Of a stretch of 38,373 nucleotides of DNA, positions 16,011 to 24,753 are shown one piece after another. The number at the start of each line of letters is the position of its first letter. The stretch's first letter is position 1. The position numbers were made by a program, and so were the translations under genes. Source of the stretch: Oscillospiraceae bacterium (lineage in GTDB: Bacteria; Bacillota; Clostridia; Oscillospirales; Oscillospiraceae); assembly GCA_015067795.1 (NCBI GenBank), contig SVLU01000016.1, forward strand, positions 1 to 38,373, given 5' to 3'. The notes beneath the pieces are model-generated. The model searched no databases. It was not told where the DNA came from and saw only the letters and a list, made by a program, of their open reading frames with translations.

Positions 16011-17015
16011 TTGAGAAGTCTTGCTTTGATCTCACTTTTGCTCGCGTTATTCGCGTTGATTTTTCCCATAATGGTCTCCGTAGGGAATCCTATCGAAATG
16101 TCGGAAAACCGGCAGACAGACAAGTCTGAAATAGCTGCGGAGGAGATTTCGGATAGGGAATCCTTTGATGAAAGCACAGTCATCAGACTGAAAAGGGGAG
16201 AGTCGGTCATTGAACTCACAATGGCGGAATATCTTACGGGAGTGGTCGGTGCTGAAATGCCGGCGGATTTTGAACATGAAGCCCTTAAAGCCCAGGCAGT
16301 AGCCGCCCGAACATACACTATGTACAAAATGCAGGCAGATCATTCGTCAAATCATCCTGATGCTGACGTCTGTGACGACAGCGCCTGCTGTAAGGCATAT
16401 AAGGACGATGAACAGCTTAGGGAAAAATGGGGAGTAAGCTACGCGGCATACATCGAGAAGATGAGAAATATTGTTTCATCAACTGACGGCGAGTATCTAT
16501 CCTATCAAAACGAACCGATTTTGGCTGTTTTCCATTCCTCGTCAACAGGCAAAACCGAAGCAAGCGAAAATGTGTGGGGCAATGCTCTCCCATATCTTGT
16601 TTCCGTTGACAGCATGGAGGATGGTGAAAGTGTGCCTCAGTATGAGTCCGTTGTCACCATTTCCGAGGCTAATTTCCGTGACACAATCAAATCAGGTCAT
16701 GCTGATGCTGACTTCAGCGGAAGTGCCGATGCTTGGATAACCGATACCAAATACTCCGAAAGCGGAAGATTGCTCACCGCAAATATCGGGGGAGTAACGG
16801 TTACAGGTACTGAGCTTCGGAAGCTTTTCGACCTGCGTTCAACAGGAGTGGAGATCAGCATATCCGATGACGGCGTTGTTTTCTCCGTCACAGGCTACGG
16901 ACACGGTGTGGGCATGAGTCAGTACGGAGCAAACGCAATGGCACAGAATGGCAGTACCTACGATGAAATACTTAGTTGGTACTATACAGATACTGTGTTG
17001 ACAAATGCCGATTGA
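16011..17015 (+). CDS. spoIID: Stage II sporulation protein D (lytic transglycosylase)
   Basis: A 334-aa membrane-anchored SpoIID. In the family it cleaves peptidoglycan stripped of stem peptides and drives engulfment of the forespore. One N-terminal anchor (LALISLLLALFALIFPIMV) is followed by the core: VIELTMAEYLTGVVGAEMPADFEHEALKAQAVAARTYT, where the Glu of GAEMP matches the catalytic position known in the family, a Cys cluster (CDDSACCKAY) in the metal-site region, and the C-terminal GYGHGVGMSQYGANAMA. The start is TTG 16011, with AAGGTGG 8 nt upstream; an upstream in-frame TTG (15981) lacks a site. It ends 3 nt from the end of the converging murC gene with no terminator between. Supports a spore-forming lineage. 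Confidence 0.92.
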   Translation: MRSLALISLLLALFALIFPIMVSVGNPIEMSENRQTDKSEIAAEEISDRESFDESTVIRLKRGESVIELTMAEYLTGVVGAEMPADFEHEALKAQAVAARTYTMYKMQADHSSNHPDADVCDDSACCKAYKDDEQLREKWGVSYAAYIEKMRNIVSSTDGEYLSYQNEPILAVFHSSSTGKTEASENVWGNALPYLVSVDSMEDGESVPQYESVVTISEANFRDTIKSGHADADFSGSADAWITDTKYSESGRLLTANIGGVTVTGTELRKLFDLRSTGVEISISDDGVVFSVTGYGHGVGMSQYGANAMAQNGSTYDEILSWYYTDTVLTNAD

Positions 17016-17018
17016 GCA

Positions 17019-18386
17019 TTATTTGCAGAGAGCTTCACCGACCTTGAAAATATCACCTGCACCAACGGTAAGGACAATGTCACCTTCACGTGCTTCGGAG
17101 GCAAGCTTTTCTTTAAGCTCATTCAGGTCAGCACAGTAAACTGCACCCTCAAGCTCGTTTACAAGGTCTTTGGAGGAAATACCGATGGTATTCTGCTCTC
17201 TTGCCGCGAAAATCTCGGCAACATAGACCTTATCAGGACGCTTCAGTTCCTCTAAGAACTCATGGAACAGAGCCTTGGTTCTTGTATATGTGTGCGGCTG
17301 AAAAGCCAGCAGGACACGATTATATCCGAGAGATTTTACAGCATCAATAAGAGCGTGGATCTCGCTTGGGTGATGAGCGTAGTCATCGTATACCTTTGCA
17401 CCGTTATATTCACCCTTGAACTGGAAACGGCGTTCAGCACCGCTGAACAGCTCCAGACCTCTTTCAACCGCGATTGCGGGAATACCGAGAGAGATGGCAA
17501 CGGAAGCTGCGGCAAGAGCGTTCTTCACGTTGTGGATACCGGGAACGTGAAGAATAATATGAGCGTATTTCTCACCATTATAATAAACGTCGAAGGAAGA
17601 ACCGTCGGAGGTGGAATGAATGTTCTCAGCCTTGACTGCGGCATCACCTTCCACACCAAAGGTGATAACAGGCTTGTTAAGGCTTTTAAGGGCACTCATG
17701 GTGTTTGCGTCGTCGCCGTTTGCGATTACTGTGCCGCTGTCAGGAACGAGAGACGCGAACTTGCAGAAGGAGTCCTTAATTTCATCAAGACCTGAGAAGA
17801 AGTCCAGATGATCCTCCTCAACATTAAGAATAACAGCGATGGTGGGATAAAAATTGTGGAATGAATTATAATACTCACAGGACTCCAGCACGATTGTATC
17901 GCCCTTGCCGATGCGATAACCTGCATGGAGCATTGGCAGAGTACCGCCGATCATAATTGTAGGGTCAACACCTGCCTCCATAAGGACGTGGGTGACCATA
18001 GAGGTGGTGGTAGTCTTGCCGTGAGTGCCGGAAATGCAGACGGCATTGGCGTAGCTTTTCATGATATAGCCCCAGGCTTCTGCACGTTCAAAAACAGGAA
18101 TACCCTGCTCACGTGCAGTCTTGATTTCAGGGTTGTCATCATGGGCGGCGGCGGTGCGGATGATAAATCCTGCACCCTGAACATTTTCGGGATAGTGACC
18201 GATATAAATTTTAACACCAAGCTCGCGAAGCTCCTGCACGGCAGGGCTGTCACTTATGTCAGAGCCTGTAATCTCAACGCCCATAGTAAGAAGCACCCTT
18301 GCCAGCGGAGACATGGACACGCCGCCGATGCCGATAAGGTGACCTTTTAATCCGGATGCAATACATTTTCCAAGTTCAGTTCTCAT
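17019..18386 (-). CDS. murC: UDP-N-acetylmuramate--L-alanine ligase
   Basis: A 455-aa cytosolic ligase that adds L-Ala to UDP-MurNAc in peptidoglycan synthesis, using ATP. The N-terminal nucleotide fold has HLIGIGGVSMSPLA and the ATP loop SGTHGKTTTTSM; the central domain has VLNVEEDHLDFF, and the C-terminal domain has DDYAHHPSEI and FQPHTYTRT. Length is typical. ATG 18386 is chosen because GGAG lies 8 nt upstream; the 10 extra codons before it lack a site. It has its own promoter, divergent from obgE. Confidence 0.97.
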   Translation of the reverse strand: MRTELGKCIASGLKGHLIGIGGVSMSPLARVLLTMGVEITGSDISDSPAVQELRELGVKIYIGHYPENVQGAGFIIRTAAAHDDNPEIKTAREQGIPVFERAEAWGYIMKSYANAVCISGTHGKTTTTSMVTHVLMEAGVDPTIMIGGTLPMLHAGYRIGKGDTIVLESCEYYNSFHNFYPTIAVILNVEEDHLDFFSGLDEIKDSFCKFASLVPDSGTVIANGDDANTMSALKSLNKPVITFGVEGDAAVKAENIHSTSDGSSFDVYYNGEKYAHIILHVPGIHNVKNALAAASVAISLGIPAIAVERGLELFSGAERRFQFKGEYNGAKVYDDYAHHPSEIHALIDAVKSLGYNRVLLAFQPHTYTRTKALFHEFLEELKRPDKVYVAEIFAAREQNTIGISSKDLVNELEGAVYCADLNELKEKLASEAREGDIVLTVGAGDIFKVGEALCK

Positions 18387-18428
18387 AAAAACTCCAAATA
18401 CGCAATATTTTCGCATTTTTGCTCATAT

Positions 18429-18457
18429 ATTATAATACCATTTTAACAGAATTACAA
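18429..18457 (-). promoter_or_regulatory. Sigma-A promoter of murC
   Basis: On the minus strand: TTGTAA (18457-18452), 17 nt, TATAAT (18434-18429). Confidence 0.8.
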
Positions 18458-18503
18458 CACATAATTCTTAATTTTTATATCAAACATTATTATGCTTATT
18501 TGG

Positions 18504-18532
18504 TTGAATTTATTACATATATTTGATATAAT
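18504..18532 (+). promoter_or_regulatory. Sigma-A promoter of obgE
   Basis: TTGAAT (18504-18509), 17 nt, TATAAT (18527-18532), about 50 nt before the start codon. Confidence 0.85.
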
Positions 18533-18584
18533 ATATTCGTTAAACTGGAGTAGTTTGGCAATCAGATAAACAGGAATGGTAATT

Positions 18585-19856
18585 ATGTTTGTAGATAAAG
18601 TATCAATTAAAGTATGCGCAGGCAAGGGCGGCAACGGTGCCGTTTCCTTCCATCGCGAAAAGTATCTGCCCTCCGGCGGTCCCGACGGCGGTGACGGCGG
18701 CAGAGGCGGAGATATTATTCTGAAAACCGATCCCAATATGTCCACTCTCATGGACTTCCGCTATAAGCGTAAATACGTTGCACAGAACGGCAAGGATGGT
18801 ACAGGTGCCCGCTGCACAGGTAAGGACGGCGAAAGCCTCACTATTCGTGTTCCTGTGGGTACTCTTGTACGTGATGCTGAGACCGGTGCTATCATCAAGG
18901 ACCTTTGCGATGACAAGCCCTTTGTAGTTGCCAAGGGCGGTATCGGCGGCTGGGGTAACCAGCATTTTGCAACTCCAACACGTCAGGCTCCGCGTTTTGC
19001 AAAGAGTGGTCTCAACGGTGAATGTAAGGACGTTATCCTTGAGCTTAAGCTTTTGGCTGACGTTGGTCTTATCGGCTTCCCTAATGTGGGCAAGTCCACA
19101 CTTCTCAGCGTAGTTTCCAAGGCTCATCCTAAAATCGGCAACTACCACTTTACAACCCTCTATCCAAATTTAGGTGTTGTTTACGTTGGCGATGGCAATT
19201 CCTTCGTTATGGCTGATATCCCGGGTATCATCGAGGGTGCAAGCGAGGGTGCAGGTCTTGGCCACGACTTCCTCCGCCATGTTGACCGCTGCCGTCTGCT
19301 TATTCATGTTGTTGACGTTTCCGGCAGCGAAGGCCGCGATCCTATCGAGGACTTTGAAGCTATCAACAGCGAGCTTGTAAATTACAGTGAGGAACTGGCA
19401 ACCCGTCCTCAGATAGTTGTGGCAAACAAGTGCGATTTGGTTTACGATACCGAGATCCGTGACAAGTTCCGCGAATATATTGAAGAAAAGGGATATAAAC
19501 TCTTTGAAATTTCCGCCGCAGCTCACATGGGTGTTAAGGAGCTTGTAAATCATACAGCCGAGATGCTCTCCAAGCTTCCGCCTGTTATCGTATACGAGCC
19601 TGAATACGTTGAAGTTCTGCCACAGGCAGAATCCATCGACGACCTCAGTATCGTAGAGGAAGACGGCGTTTGGACAATCGAAGGTCCATGGATGGAACGC
19701 CTGGTACGCAATATCAACTTCTCTGACTATGAATCAAAAATGTATTTCGACAAGTGCCTCCGCAACGCAGGTCTTTACGATAAGCTTGAGGATATGGGTA
19801 TTCAGGAAGGCGATACTGTAAGTATCTATAATCTGGACTTTGAGTATTGGAGATAA
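18585..19856 (+). CDS. obgE: GTPase Obg
   Basis: A 423-aa essential ribosome-associated GTPase. The glycine-rich Obg fold (1-158) has CAGKGGNGAVSFHREK and GGPDGGDGGRGGDI. The G domain has GFPNVGKST (G1), DIPGIIEGAS (G3), NKCD (G4) and SAA (G5). A C-terminal OCT domain (about 345-423, DGVWTIEGPWMERLV and LEDMGIQEGDTVSIY) is present, as in Firmicutes Obg. The start is ATG 18585 (MFVDKVSI), because AGGA is too close to the upstream ATG 18576. Monocistronic. Confidence 0.97.
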   Translation: MFVDKVSIKVCAGKGGNGAVSFHREKYLPSGGPDGGDGGRGGDIILKTDPNMSTLMDFRYKRKYVAQNGKDGTGARCTGKDGESLTIRVPVGTLVRDAETGAIIKDLCDDKPFVVAKGGIGGWGNQHFATPTRQAPRFAKSGLNGECKDVILELKLLADVGLIGFPNVGKSTLLSVVSKAHPKIGNYHFTTLYPNLGVVYVGDGNSFVMADIPGIIEGASEGAGLGHDFLRHVDRCRLLIHVVDVSGSEGRDPIEDFEAINSELVNYSEELATRPQIVVANKCDLVYDTEIRDKFREYIEEKGYKLFEISAAAHMGVKELVNHTAEMLSKLPPVIVYEPEYVEVLPQAESIDDLSIVEEDGVWTIEGPWMERLVRNINFSDYESKMYFDKCLRNAGLYDKLEDMGIQEGDTVSIYNLDFEYWR

Positions 19857-19862
19857 AGAAAA

Positions 19863-19905
19863 AAAGGGTCTGTTGCAGAATATATTATTCTGTAACAGGT
19901 CCTTT
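19863..19905 (+). terminator. Long hairpin after obgE, probable terminator
   Basis: The arm 19863-19881 pairs with 19887-19905 (19 bp including G-U pairs), followed by a weak TTTATATT tract. The stem sequence (AGGGTCTGTTGCA) resembles the hairpin at 20188-20224, about 320 nt away. Confidence 0.6.
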
Positions 19906-19920
19906 ATATTTACTCATTTT

Positions 19921-20160
19921 TCAGTTCGCCTGCGCGGCGGGCGCATCCTTTCCGTCGGTGGAAAGGATGCAAAGACCGCACAAGGGACACCACTCCAGAT
20001 AAGTCGTGGTTTCCCTTGTGTATCCCTTCCCGCACGAGATGCTTTCCGCCACTTATTTACTGCCTCCAAAACCGATGGAAACAGATATTAATAGTCTCTG
20101 CCTCTCCACGCTGCGGCGCTCCATGCGGAGGTCGTTTTAGTTTTGTGCCACTAAAAGTTT
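19921..20160. repeat. GC-rich, hairpin-dense island without a convincing gene
   Basis: The 392-nt gap between obgE and the next gene holds this GC-rich stretch. It contains a perfect 11-bp hairpin, GCATCCTTTCC (19943-19953) with GGAAAGGATGC (19960-19970), and a second of 14 bp with one mismatch, CACAAGGGA plus ACCAC (19979-19993) with GTGGT plus TCCCTTGTG (20006-20020). A third region (about 20104-20136) has CTCC/GGAG and GCGGCGC pairings. Short reading frames here look spurious. It is most likely a mobile or dispersed repeat, or a structured RNA; I cannot tell which. Confidence 0.5.
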
Positions 20161-20187
20161 TATCAAATTAAATAAACGGCAATATTC

Positions 20188-20224
20188 AAAAGGGTCTGCG
20201 CAACATTTTGCAACAGGCCCTTTT
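20188..20224 (-). terminator. Bidirectional hairpin, terminator for the minus-strand gene pair
   Basis: AAAAGGGTCTG (20188-20198) pairs with CAGGCCCTTTT (20214-20224). It has T's on both strands, so it can stop transcription either way; it lies 24 nt past the end of the minus-strand gene at 20249. Confidence 0.7.
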
Positions 20225-20248
20225 TTCATACAAACATTACTTACTATA

Positions 20249-20845
20249 CTATAATTTTTTCTTTTTCTTAGGTACTACAATCTTATCAACAGAAACAACA
20301 TCAAATGTGTCTCTATGTCCGTTGATTTGGTCAAGAACATCCATAAAATGTTCAAAGTCTCTGTATTTAATTCTATCAATTTGTCCGTCTTTGATTTCGT
20401 CAATGTAGTAATAGTGACCGTTTGTATCATGGTCAACAAGCCAAATAACTTCAGCTCCGATTTTGTGAACTGTATACTCATTTTTGATAACATAATAAAT
20501 ATGGCTATATTGCTTTAACATACTCATACTTACTATTTTAGAACGATCTACAGGTTTACTCTCAATCTCATTAATATCAACTCGTTTCAGAAACATCAGT
20601 TTTCGGTTGTGATAAGTATCGCTCATTTCCATTAAGGAATTCCAAAAAAACAATAGACCAATGAAAAAAATAATATTGCTGAATAGATTGAAACCGCTGT
20701 CAACACTACAATAATACTTATCTATAACAATAACTATAATTCGAAATAAGATTCCTAATACACCCGGAATGAATTTAGGCATTGACGCCTTATACGACAA
20801 CAAAAAACGATTCATACCGTCTCGAAGTTCTGGCAAATCTTGCAT
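20249..20845 (-). CDS. Membrane protein, function unknown
   Basis: A 198-aa protein not assignable to a family. Two hydrophobic helices lie at about 27-45 (GVLGILFRIIVIVI) and 52-68 (FSNIIFFIGLLFFWNSL). A soluble C-terminal half of about 115 residues follows, rich in charged and aromatic residues (YVIKNEYTVHKIGAEVIWLVDHDTNGHYYYIDEI), ending in a lysine run. AAAGGTG precedes the ATG on the minus strand. It follows the gene at 20900-21466 by 54 nt and is likely co-transcribed. AT-rich relative to obgE, which suggests an accessory gene. Confidence 0.7.
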   Translation of the reverse strand: MQDLPELRDGMNRFLLSYKASMPKFIPGVLGILFRIIVIVIDKYYCSVDSGFNLFSNIIFFIGLLFFWNSLMEMSDTYHNRKLMFLKRVDINEIESKPVDRSKIVSMSMLKQYSHIYYVIKNEYTVHKIGAEVIWLVDHDTNGHYYYIDEIKDGQIDRIKYRDFEHFMDVLDQINGHRDTFDVVSVDKIVVPKKKKKL

Positions 20846-20899
20846 TATTCACGTTCACCTTTCTTTTTGGTATTTAATCTTCAGTATTATGATTATTCT

Positions 20900-21466
20900 T
20901 CATCTTTTATGTTTCTTTATTTTTTGACGTTTCCAAGAATAATGAAGAATGGAAATATATATATCAAATGATAATGGTATTATTATAAACATGCTAAAAA
21001 TAATGGCAAATACCGACCATAAGATCGCCAATCCTCGCATTTCTTGTTTTGAAGCTTCTTCCTGTTGGAGAACAAGGCTTTTGTCGGTCGTTGTAATAGA
21101 GACACCCGTATGTTTTCCTAATCTTAAAATATCTTTATGAGCTGTATATCTGAATGTTAATTCTTTAAAACTATCAAAATCTATGTCATTATGAATAATA
21201 TATTCATCAGAGACAGATACAGTATCACCATTACCCAATTCAAATATATAGAGGGTATTATGGCGAGGAAGATTATTTTCATAAAATGTATAACTGCCAT
21301 GATACTCCAGAATTTCACCATCATTCCAGTCTTTCAATGTCATCCAGTCTTGTACAGCAATAACAATAAGAAGCGTACTTATAACAAGTATTGGAAGCCA
21401 AGCAATCAAATCTTTTATATCTCCTTTCCTTCTTTTACGCTTCCGTTTTGACAAGTTATTCCTCAT
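20900..21466 (-). CDS. Two-helix membrane protein, function unknown
   Basis: A 188-aa protein with a very basic N-terminus (LSKRKRKRRKG), a first helix (LIAWLPILVISTLLIVIAV), a roughly 100-residue beta-rich middle segment (GEILEYHGSYTFYENN, YIFELGNGDTVSVSDEY), a second helix (LAILWSVFAIIFSMFIIIPLSF) and a basic tail. The layout resembles DUF3592-like proteins, but this is a weak comparison. The start is ATG 21466, with GAGGTGATT upstream; the longer frame to 21493 is less likely. First gene of an AT-rich pair. Confidence 0.7.
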   Translation of the reverse strand: MRNNLSKRKRKRRKGDIKDLIAWLPILVISTLLIVIAVQDWMTLKDWNDGEILEYHGSYTFYENNLPRHNTLYIFELGNGDTVSVSDEYIIHNDIDFDSFKELTFRYTAHKDILRLGKHTGVSITTTDKSLVLQQEEASKQEMRGLAILWSVFAIIFSMFIIIPLSFDIYISILHYSWKRQKIKKHKR

Positions 21467-21643
21467 TTGAATCACCTCGACCCAATTTGCCATTTTTCCA
21501 ACATCTCAACTAATTGCACTGCTTACGCTATTGTTACTCAGACTCCTATGTAATTATTTCTTCCATTGTATTACCACACCGGTTATAAATCAACTATCTT
21601 TTCCATTTACAACTTTTAGAGTTATTCTCCTTAAAAAACCAAA

Positions 21644-21670
21644 TCGCCTGTAGGTAAAACCTACAGGCGA
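21644..21670 (-). terminator. Terminator of the DegV-family gene
   Basis: TCGCCTGTAGGT (21644-21655) and ACCTACAGGCGA (21659-21670) form a perfect 12-bp stem with a 3-nt loop. It lies 7 nt beyond the minus-strand stop at 21678 and is followed on that strand by a TTTGGTTTTTT tract. Between it and 21466, positions 21494-21640 show nothing I can call. Confidence 0.85.
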
Positions 21671-21677
21671 AAATTTT

Positions 21678-22550
21678 TTATCTCTGATTATCTGTCAGGA
21701 AGAACAGTGCAAGGGTCTTATAGCCGGAATGAGCACCGATAACAGGACCGATTGTACCTATTCTTACCTCAGGAGCACCTGCCTCCTTACAGCCCTCTGC
21801 AATCATTAGAGCTTCCTCAAGGCAGTTGCCGTGGCTGAGGAAAACAATGTTGTTTTCCTTGTCAATGGCAGTTTCCTTATACTTATCTATAAGTGCGTTG
21901 ATGCTTGCCTTTCTGCCGCGGACCTTTGCCATGTTTACAAGATGTCCCTCGTTGTCAACATGGAGAACAGGCTTGATGCCAAGAATTGTACCGGCAATAG
22001 CCAGACCGCCGGAAAGTCTGCCGCCTCTTTTCAGGAACATGAGGTCATCAACGGTGAACCAGGCGGCAAAGCTAAGAGCGTTTTCTCTTACCCACTGAGC
22101 AACCTGAGAAACGCTTTCGCCGTTCTTCAGCTTCCGGCTTACATAGTAAGCTATGAGACCTTCACCCATGCTTGCCTGAAGGCTGTCAACAACTTCAATA
22201 ACGCTGCCGGGGTACTTTTCTTTAAGCTCTGCAGCAGCGAGCATAGCGGATTGGCAGGTGCCTGAAAGACCGCTGGAAAATGCCAGATAGAATACTTCCT
22301 TGCCTTCCTTTACAGCCGGCTCAAGAGCAGCGTAAATATCAGATACGGAAAGCTGACTTGTTGTACACATCTTACCGCTTCTGAGATTTTCGTAGAATTC
22401 TTCAACAGACATCTCTCTGTTGTCAGGGTAGTTCTTATATTCCTTGCCATCCAGAATGAAGGTTAGTGGGAGAACAGTACATCCCATTTCCTCGATAAGA
22501 TCAGGATAGCAGTCAATTGTGGATTCAGTAAAAAAAGCGTAATTAGCCAT
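21678..22550 (-). CDS. DegV-family fatty-acid-binding protein
   Basis: A 290-aa DegV protein. In Firmicutes these bind a fatty acid, and some (FakB) present it to a kinase (FakA) for phosphorylation; no FakA gene is seen here. Motifs: an N-terminal FFTESTIDCYPDL, TSQLSVSDIYAAL, the lipid-headgroup loop FSSGLSGTCQSA, and DDLMFLKRGGRLSGG. Length is standard. ATAGGAG precedes the ATG at 22550. Own promoter (22592-22620) and terminator. Confidence 0.92.
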   Translation of the reverse strand: MANYAFFTESTIDCYPDLIEEMGCTVLPLTFILDGKEYKNYPDNREMSVEEFYENLRSGKMCTTSQLSVSDIYAALEPAVKEGKEVFYLAFSSGLSGTCQSAMLAAAELKEKYPGSVIEVVDSLQASMGEGLIAYYVSRKLKNGESVSQVAQWVRENALSFAAWFTVDDLMFLKRGGRLSGGLAIAGTILGIKPVLHVDNEGHLVNMAKVRGRKASINALIDKYKETAIDKENNIVFLSHGNCLEEALMIAEGCKEAGAPEVRIGTIGPVIGAHSGYKTLALFFLTDNQR

Positions 22551-22591
22551 GAATTTTGCTCCTATTCAAAAGGTTAACATTGATAACTAAT

Positions 22592-22620
22592 ATTATACCA
22601 TAAATCTTAAGAAATCTCAA
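22592..22620 (-). promoter_or_regulatory. Sigma-A promoter of the DegV-family gene
   Basis: On the minus strand: TTGAGA (22620-22615), 17 nt, TATAAT (22597-22592). Confidence 0.85.
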
Positions 22621-22639
22621 TAGGAAAATGGTATTTTAT

Positions 22640-23611
22640 TTAAAAACCGACAAAATAATCGTCCATACCTGAGGATAGGGTTATATCTCCATAGTCGTCT
22701 ATGATTATACACTCCACATCATTCAGAGCTTCGATAAGCTCAAGACCCTCCTGCACACCCATGATGTACACAGCTGTTGAAAGCGCATCGGCAAGTGCTG
22801 AGTCCTGTGCAACGATCGTAACGCCGCTGATACCGCTGTCGGAGGGATAGCCGGTGGCAGGGTCGATGATATGGTGATAGATCCTGTCGTTTTCAACGAA
22901 AAACCGCTCATAAGCACCTGATGTGACAACAGTACCGTTACTTATGCTGACTGTACCGATAAGATCTGTTTCACTGCCGAATGGGTCACGGATGCCCACG
23001 GTATAGTCACCGCCATCAGGGTCACCACCGAAAACAACAACATTTCCACCGAGATTGATTATACCGTGTTCAACGCCGTTTTCTTTCAGAAGCTCGCAGA
23101 TTTTATCGGCAATATAGCCCTTTGCAACACCGCCGAGAGTTATCTCCGTGTTGTTTCCGGCATATATGCTGCCGTCATGAAGCTGAACTTTTGTAAAGTC
23201 CACCATCCGGAGTCTATTCTGAATTTCGCTGTCAGACGGCACAGGACCACCGCCGTTAACATTCCACAGTGCTGTCAGAGGATTTATTGTGATGTCAAAA
23301 GCACCACCGGTAAGCCGGTAATAGTTCAGAGATTTTTCAACTATCTCCTGCATTTCCGGGGAAATCTCCACCCAGCCGCTGCTGTTATTTACACGGCAAA
23401 CATCGCTGTCGGAAATTGTATTGCTGAGAAGCTTTTCCAGACGTTCAATTTCGTTGAAGGCCGCTTCGATGCTTGAATTATCGTCATCGTACACTGTAAT
23501 GGTGATAACCGTATCGAGAAAGAAGCCGGTTTCGCTGTAATTCCTCATGCCACAGCCTGTCAGGCTGAACAGCATTGCCACTATCAGGAGGAAAACCAAA
23601 AGCTTTTTCAT
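22640..23611 (-). CDS. apbE: FAD:protein FMN transferase lipoprotein (ApbE)
   Basis: A 323-aa secreted lipoprotein that, in the family, attaches FMN covalently to Ser/Thr of extracytoplasmic flavoproteins using FAD. The lipobox LTGC at residues 17-20 follows a hydrophobic leader. ApbE landmarks: TVITITVYDDD, TGGAFDITINPLTALWN, ITLGGVAKGYIADKICELL, GIINLGGNVVVFGG, VTSGAYERFF, HHIIDPATGYPSDSGISGVTIV and ALADALSTAVYIMG. The start is ATG 23611, with AGGAG upstream. No flavoprotein partner such as an Rnf or Nqr subunit is in the window. Confidence 0.95.
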   Translation of the reverse strand: MKKLLVFLLIVAMLFSLTGCGMRNYSETGFFLDTVITITVYDDDNSSIEAAFNEIERLEKLLSNTISDSDVCRVNNSSGWVEISPEMQEIVEKSLNYYRLTGGAFDITINPLTALWNVNGGGPVPSDSEIQNRLRMVDFTKVQLHDGSIYAGNNTEITLGGVAKGYIADKICELLKENGVEHGIINLGGNVVVFGGDPDGGDYTVGIRDPFGSETDLIGTVSISNGTVVTSGAYERFFVENDRIYHHIIDPATGYPSDSGISGVTIVAQDSALADALSTAVYIMGVQEGLELIEALNDVECIIIDDYGDITLSSGMDDYFVGF

Positions 23612-23642
23612 TTTTACTCCTCTGTATGTGAATTTTTAAATG

Positions 23643-23671
23643 ATTATACTCCATGTGTATATTTTTGTAAA
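23643..23671 (-). promoter_or_regulatory. Sigma-A promoter of apbE
   Basis: On the minus strand: TTTACA (23671-23666), 17 nt, TATAAT (23648-23643). Confidence 0.8.
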
Positions 23672-23679
23672 CCTGAACA

Positions 23680-23708
23680 TTGACATTGGCGATTGAATTT
23701 TTTATATT
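23680..23708 (+). promoter_or_regulatory. Sigma-A promoter of the AEC transporter gene
   Basis: TTGACA (23680-23685), 17 nt, TATATT (23703-23708), divergent from the apbE promoter. Confidence 0.85.
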
Positions 23709-23740
23709 TGTATTATGAGTTAAAAAAAGGAGATTTCGGT

Positions 23741-24676
23741 ATGCTTGCCTTAAAACTCGCCTGTGAGATATCACTGCTTGTTTTCCTTGGATTTTTCCTT
23801 GGCAAAAAGAAGCTGTTTCCCGATAATTTCGAGGCTTCTCTGTCCAAATTCATTATAAATGTGAGTCTTCCATGTCTCATTGTGGTTTCTCTCAACAAAC
23901 CCTTTGACCCCTCCGAGCTTTCCGGACTCGCCACTCTTATGATAATGAGCCTTGCCATGACCTGTGCTTTCTTTGTTCTCGGACAAATCGGATATACGCT
24001 TGTGGGAGGTGGTTCGTCGGGCAGACTGGTGAGATTTGGCACTACCTTCTGTAATTATACCTACTTCGGTATGCCTGTTATGGAGGCTCTTTACGGTTCA
24101 AACGGTCTGTTTTTATATAATATTTTCTCTGTACCCATCAGAGTTGTTATATATTTCTTCGCAAGTGTTAACTTTTCGGGCAGTAATGAACGTAAAAGCT
24201 TTCGGGAGATTTTACGGCTTTTGATAACAGCACCGACTGCTGCTGTGGTTATCGGCATGGTGCTTTACCTGTGCAATATCACATTGCCTGATTTTTTGAA
24301 AGAGGTTATGGACAGCGTTGGTTCAACTTCAAGTCCCCTTGGCATGATTCTTTGTGGGCTGTCCCTTTCACACATAGAGATCAAAAATATTTTCAAATTT
24401 CCAAAGGCATTCGTAATTGTTCTGCTGAGATGTATTATTGCACCTGTCCTCACTTTCGGAGTGCTGTACTTCACAAATATCGACACTGAGTACATAAAGA
24501 TAGCTGTGGTTTATGCCGCGCTTCCCATGGCAGCCATGACCACTTCATACATCATCGAATATGAAAAGAACGAATATGCCGTCAGAGAGAGTGCGGTTGC
24601 ACTTCTTGTTTCAACGCTTGTGTCCATTGTTACTCTGCCGCTGTTTACGTTCATATTGGACAAAGTTTTTGCTTGA
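23741..24676 (+). CDS. AEC-family (auxin efflux carrier-like) transporter
   Basis: A 311-aa permease with about ten hydrophobic helices. Family landmarks: an N-terminal LGFFLGKKKLFPDNFEASLSKFIINVSLPCLI, FGTTFCNYTYFGMPVMEALYG, and a C-terminal block AALPMAAMTTSYIIEYEKNE. Bacterial members export or exchange organic acids such as malate; the auxin link is only a name, though the nearby indole and aryl-acid genes make an aryl-acid substrate worth noting. ATG 23741 is chosen for AAAAAGGAG upstream; the frame to 23693 has no site. It is followed by a Crp/Fnr gene with its own promoter. Confidence 0.9.
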   Translation: MLALKLACEISLLVFLGFFLGKKKLFPDNFEASLSKFIINVSLPCLIVVSLNKPFDPSELSGLATLMIMSLAMTCAFFVLGQIGYTLVGGGSSGRLVRFGTTFCNYTYFGMPVMEALYGSNGLFLYNIFSVPIRVVIYFFASVNFSGSNERKSFREILRLLITAPTAAVVIGMVLYLCNITLPDFLKEVMDSVGSTSSPLGMILCGLSLSHIEIKNIFKFPKAFVIVLLRCIIAPVLTFGVLYFTNIDTEYIKIAVVYAALPMAAMTTSYIIEYEKNEYAVRESAVALLVSTLVSIVTLPLFTFILDKVFA

Positions 24677-24691
24677 TAGTGCAAATCATCA

Positions 24692-24720
24692 TTTACATTT
24701 AAATTGTGATGGGATATAAT
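24692..24720 (+). promoter_or_regulatory. Sigma-A promoter of the Crp/Fnr gene
   Basis: TTTACA (24692-24697), 17 nt, TATAAT (24715-24720). Confidence 0.85.
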
Positions 24721-24753
24721 TATATATATCTTCTGTTGTGAGGCGATTAAGTT

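Noticed and set aside
19840-20091. 83-codon frame starting inside obgE and running through the hairpin island
   Set aside because: It starts within the obgE coding region and passes through two strong stems; it looks like read-through of a repeat.
20104-20140. tRNA or small rRNA gene in the GC-rich island
   Set aside because: No cloverleaf, anticodon arm or T-loop consensus (GGTTCGAATCC type) could be found.
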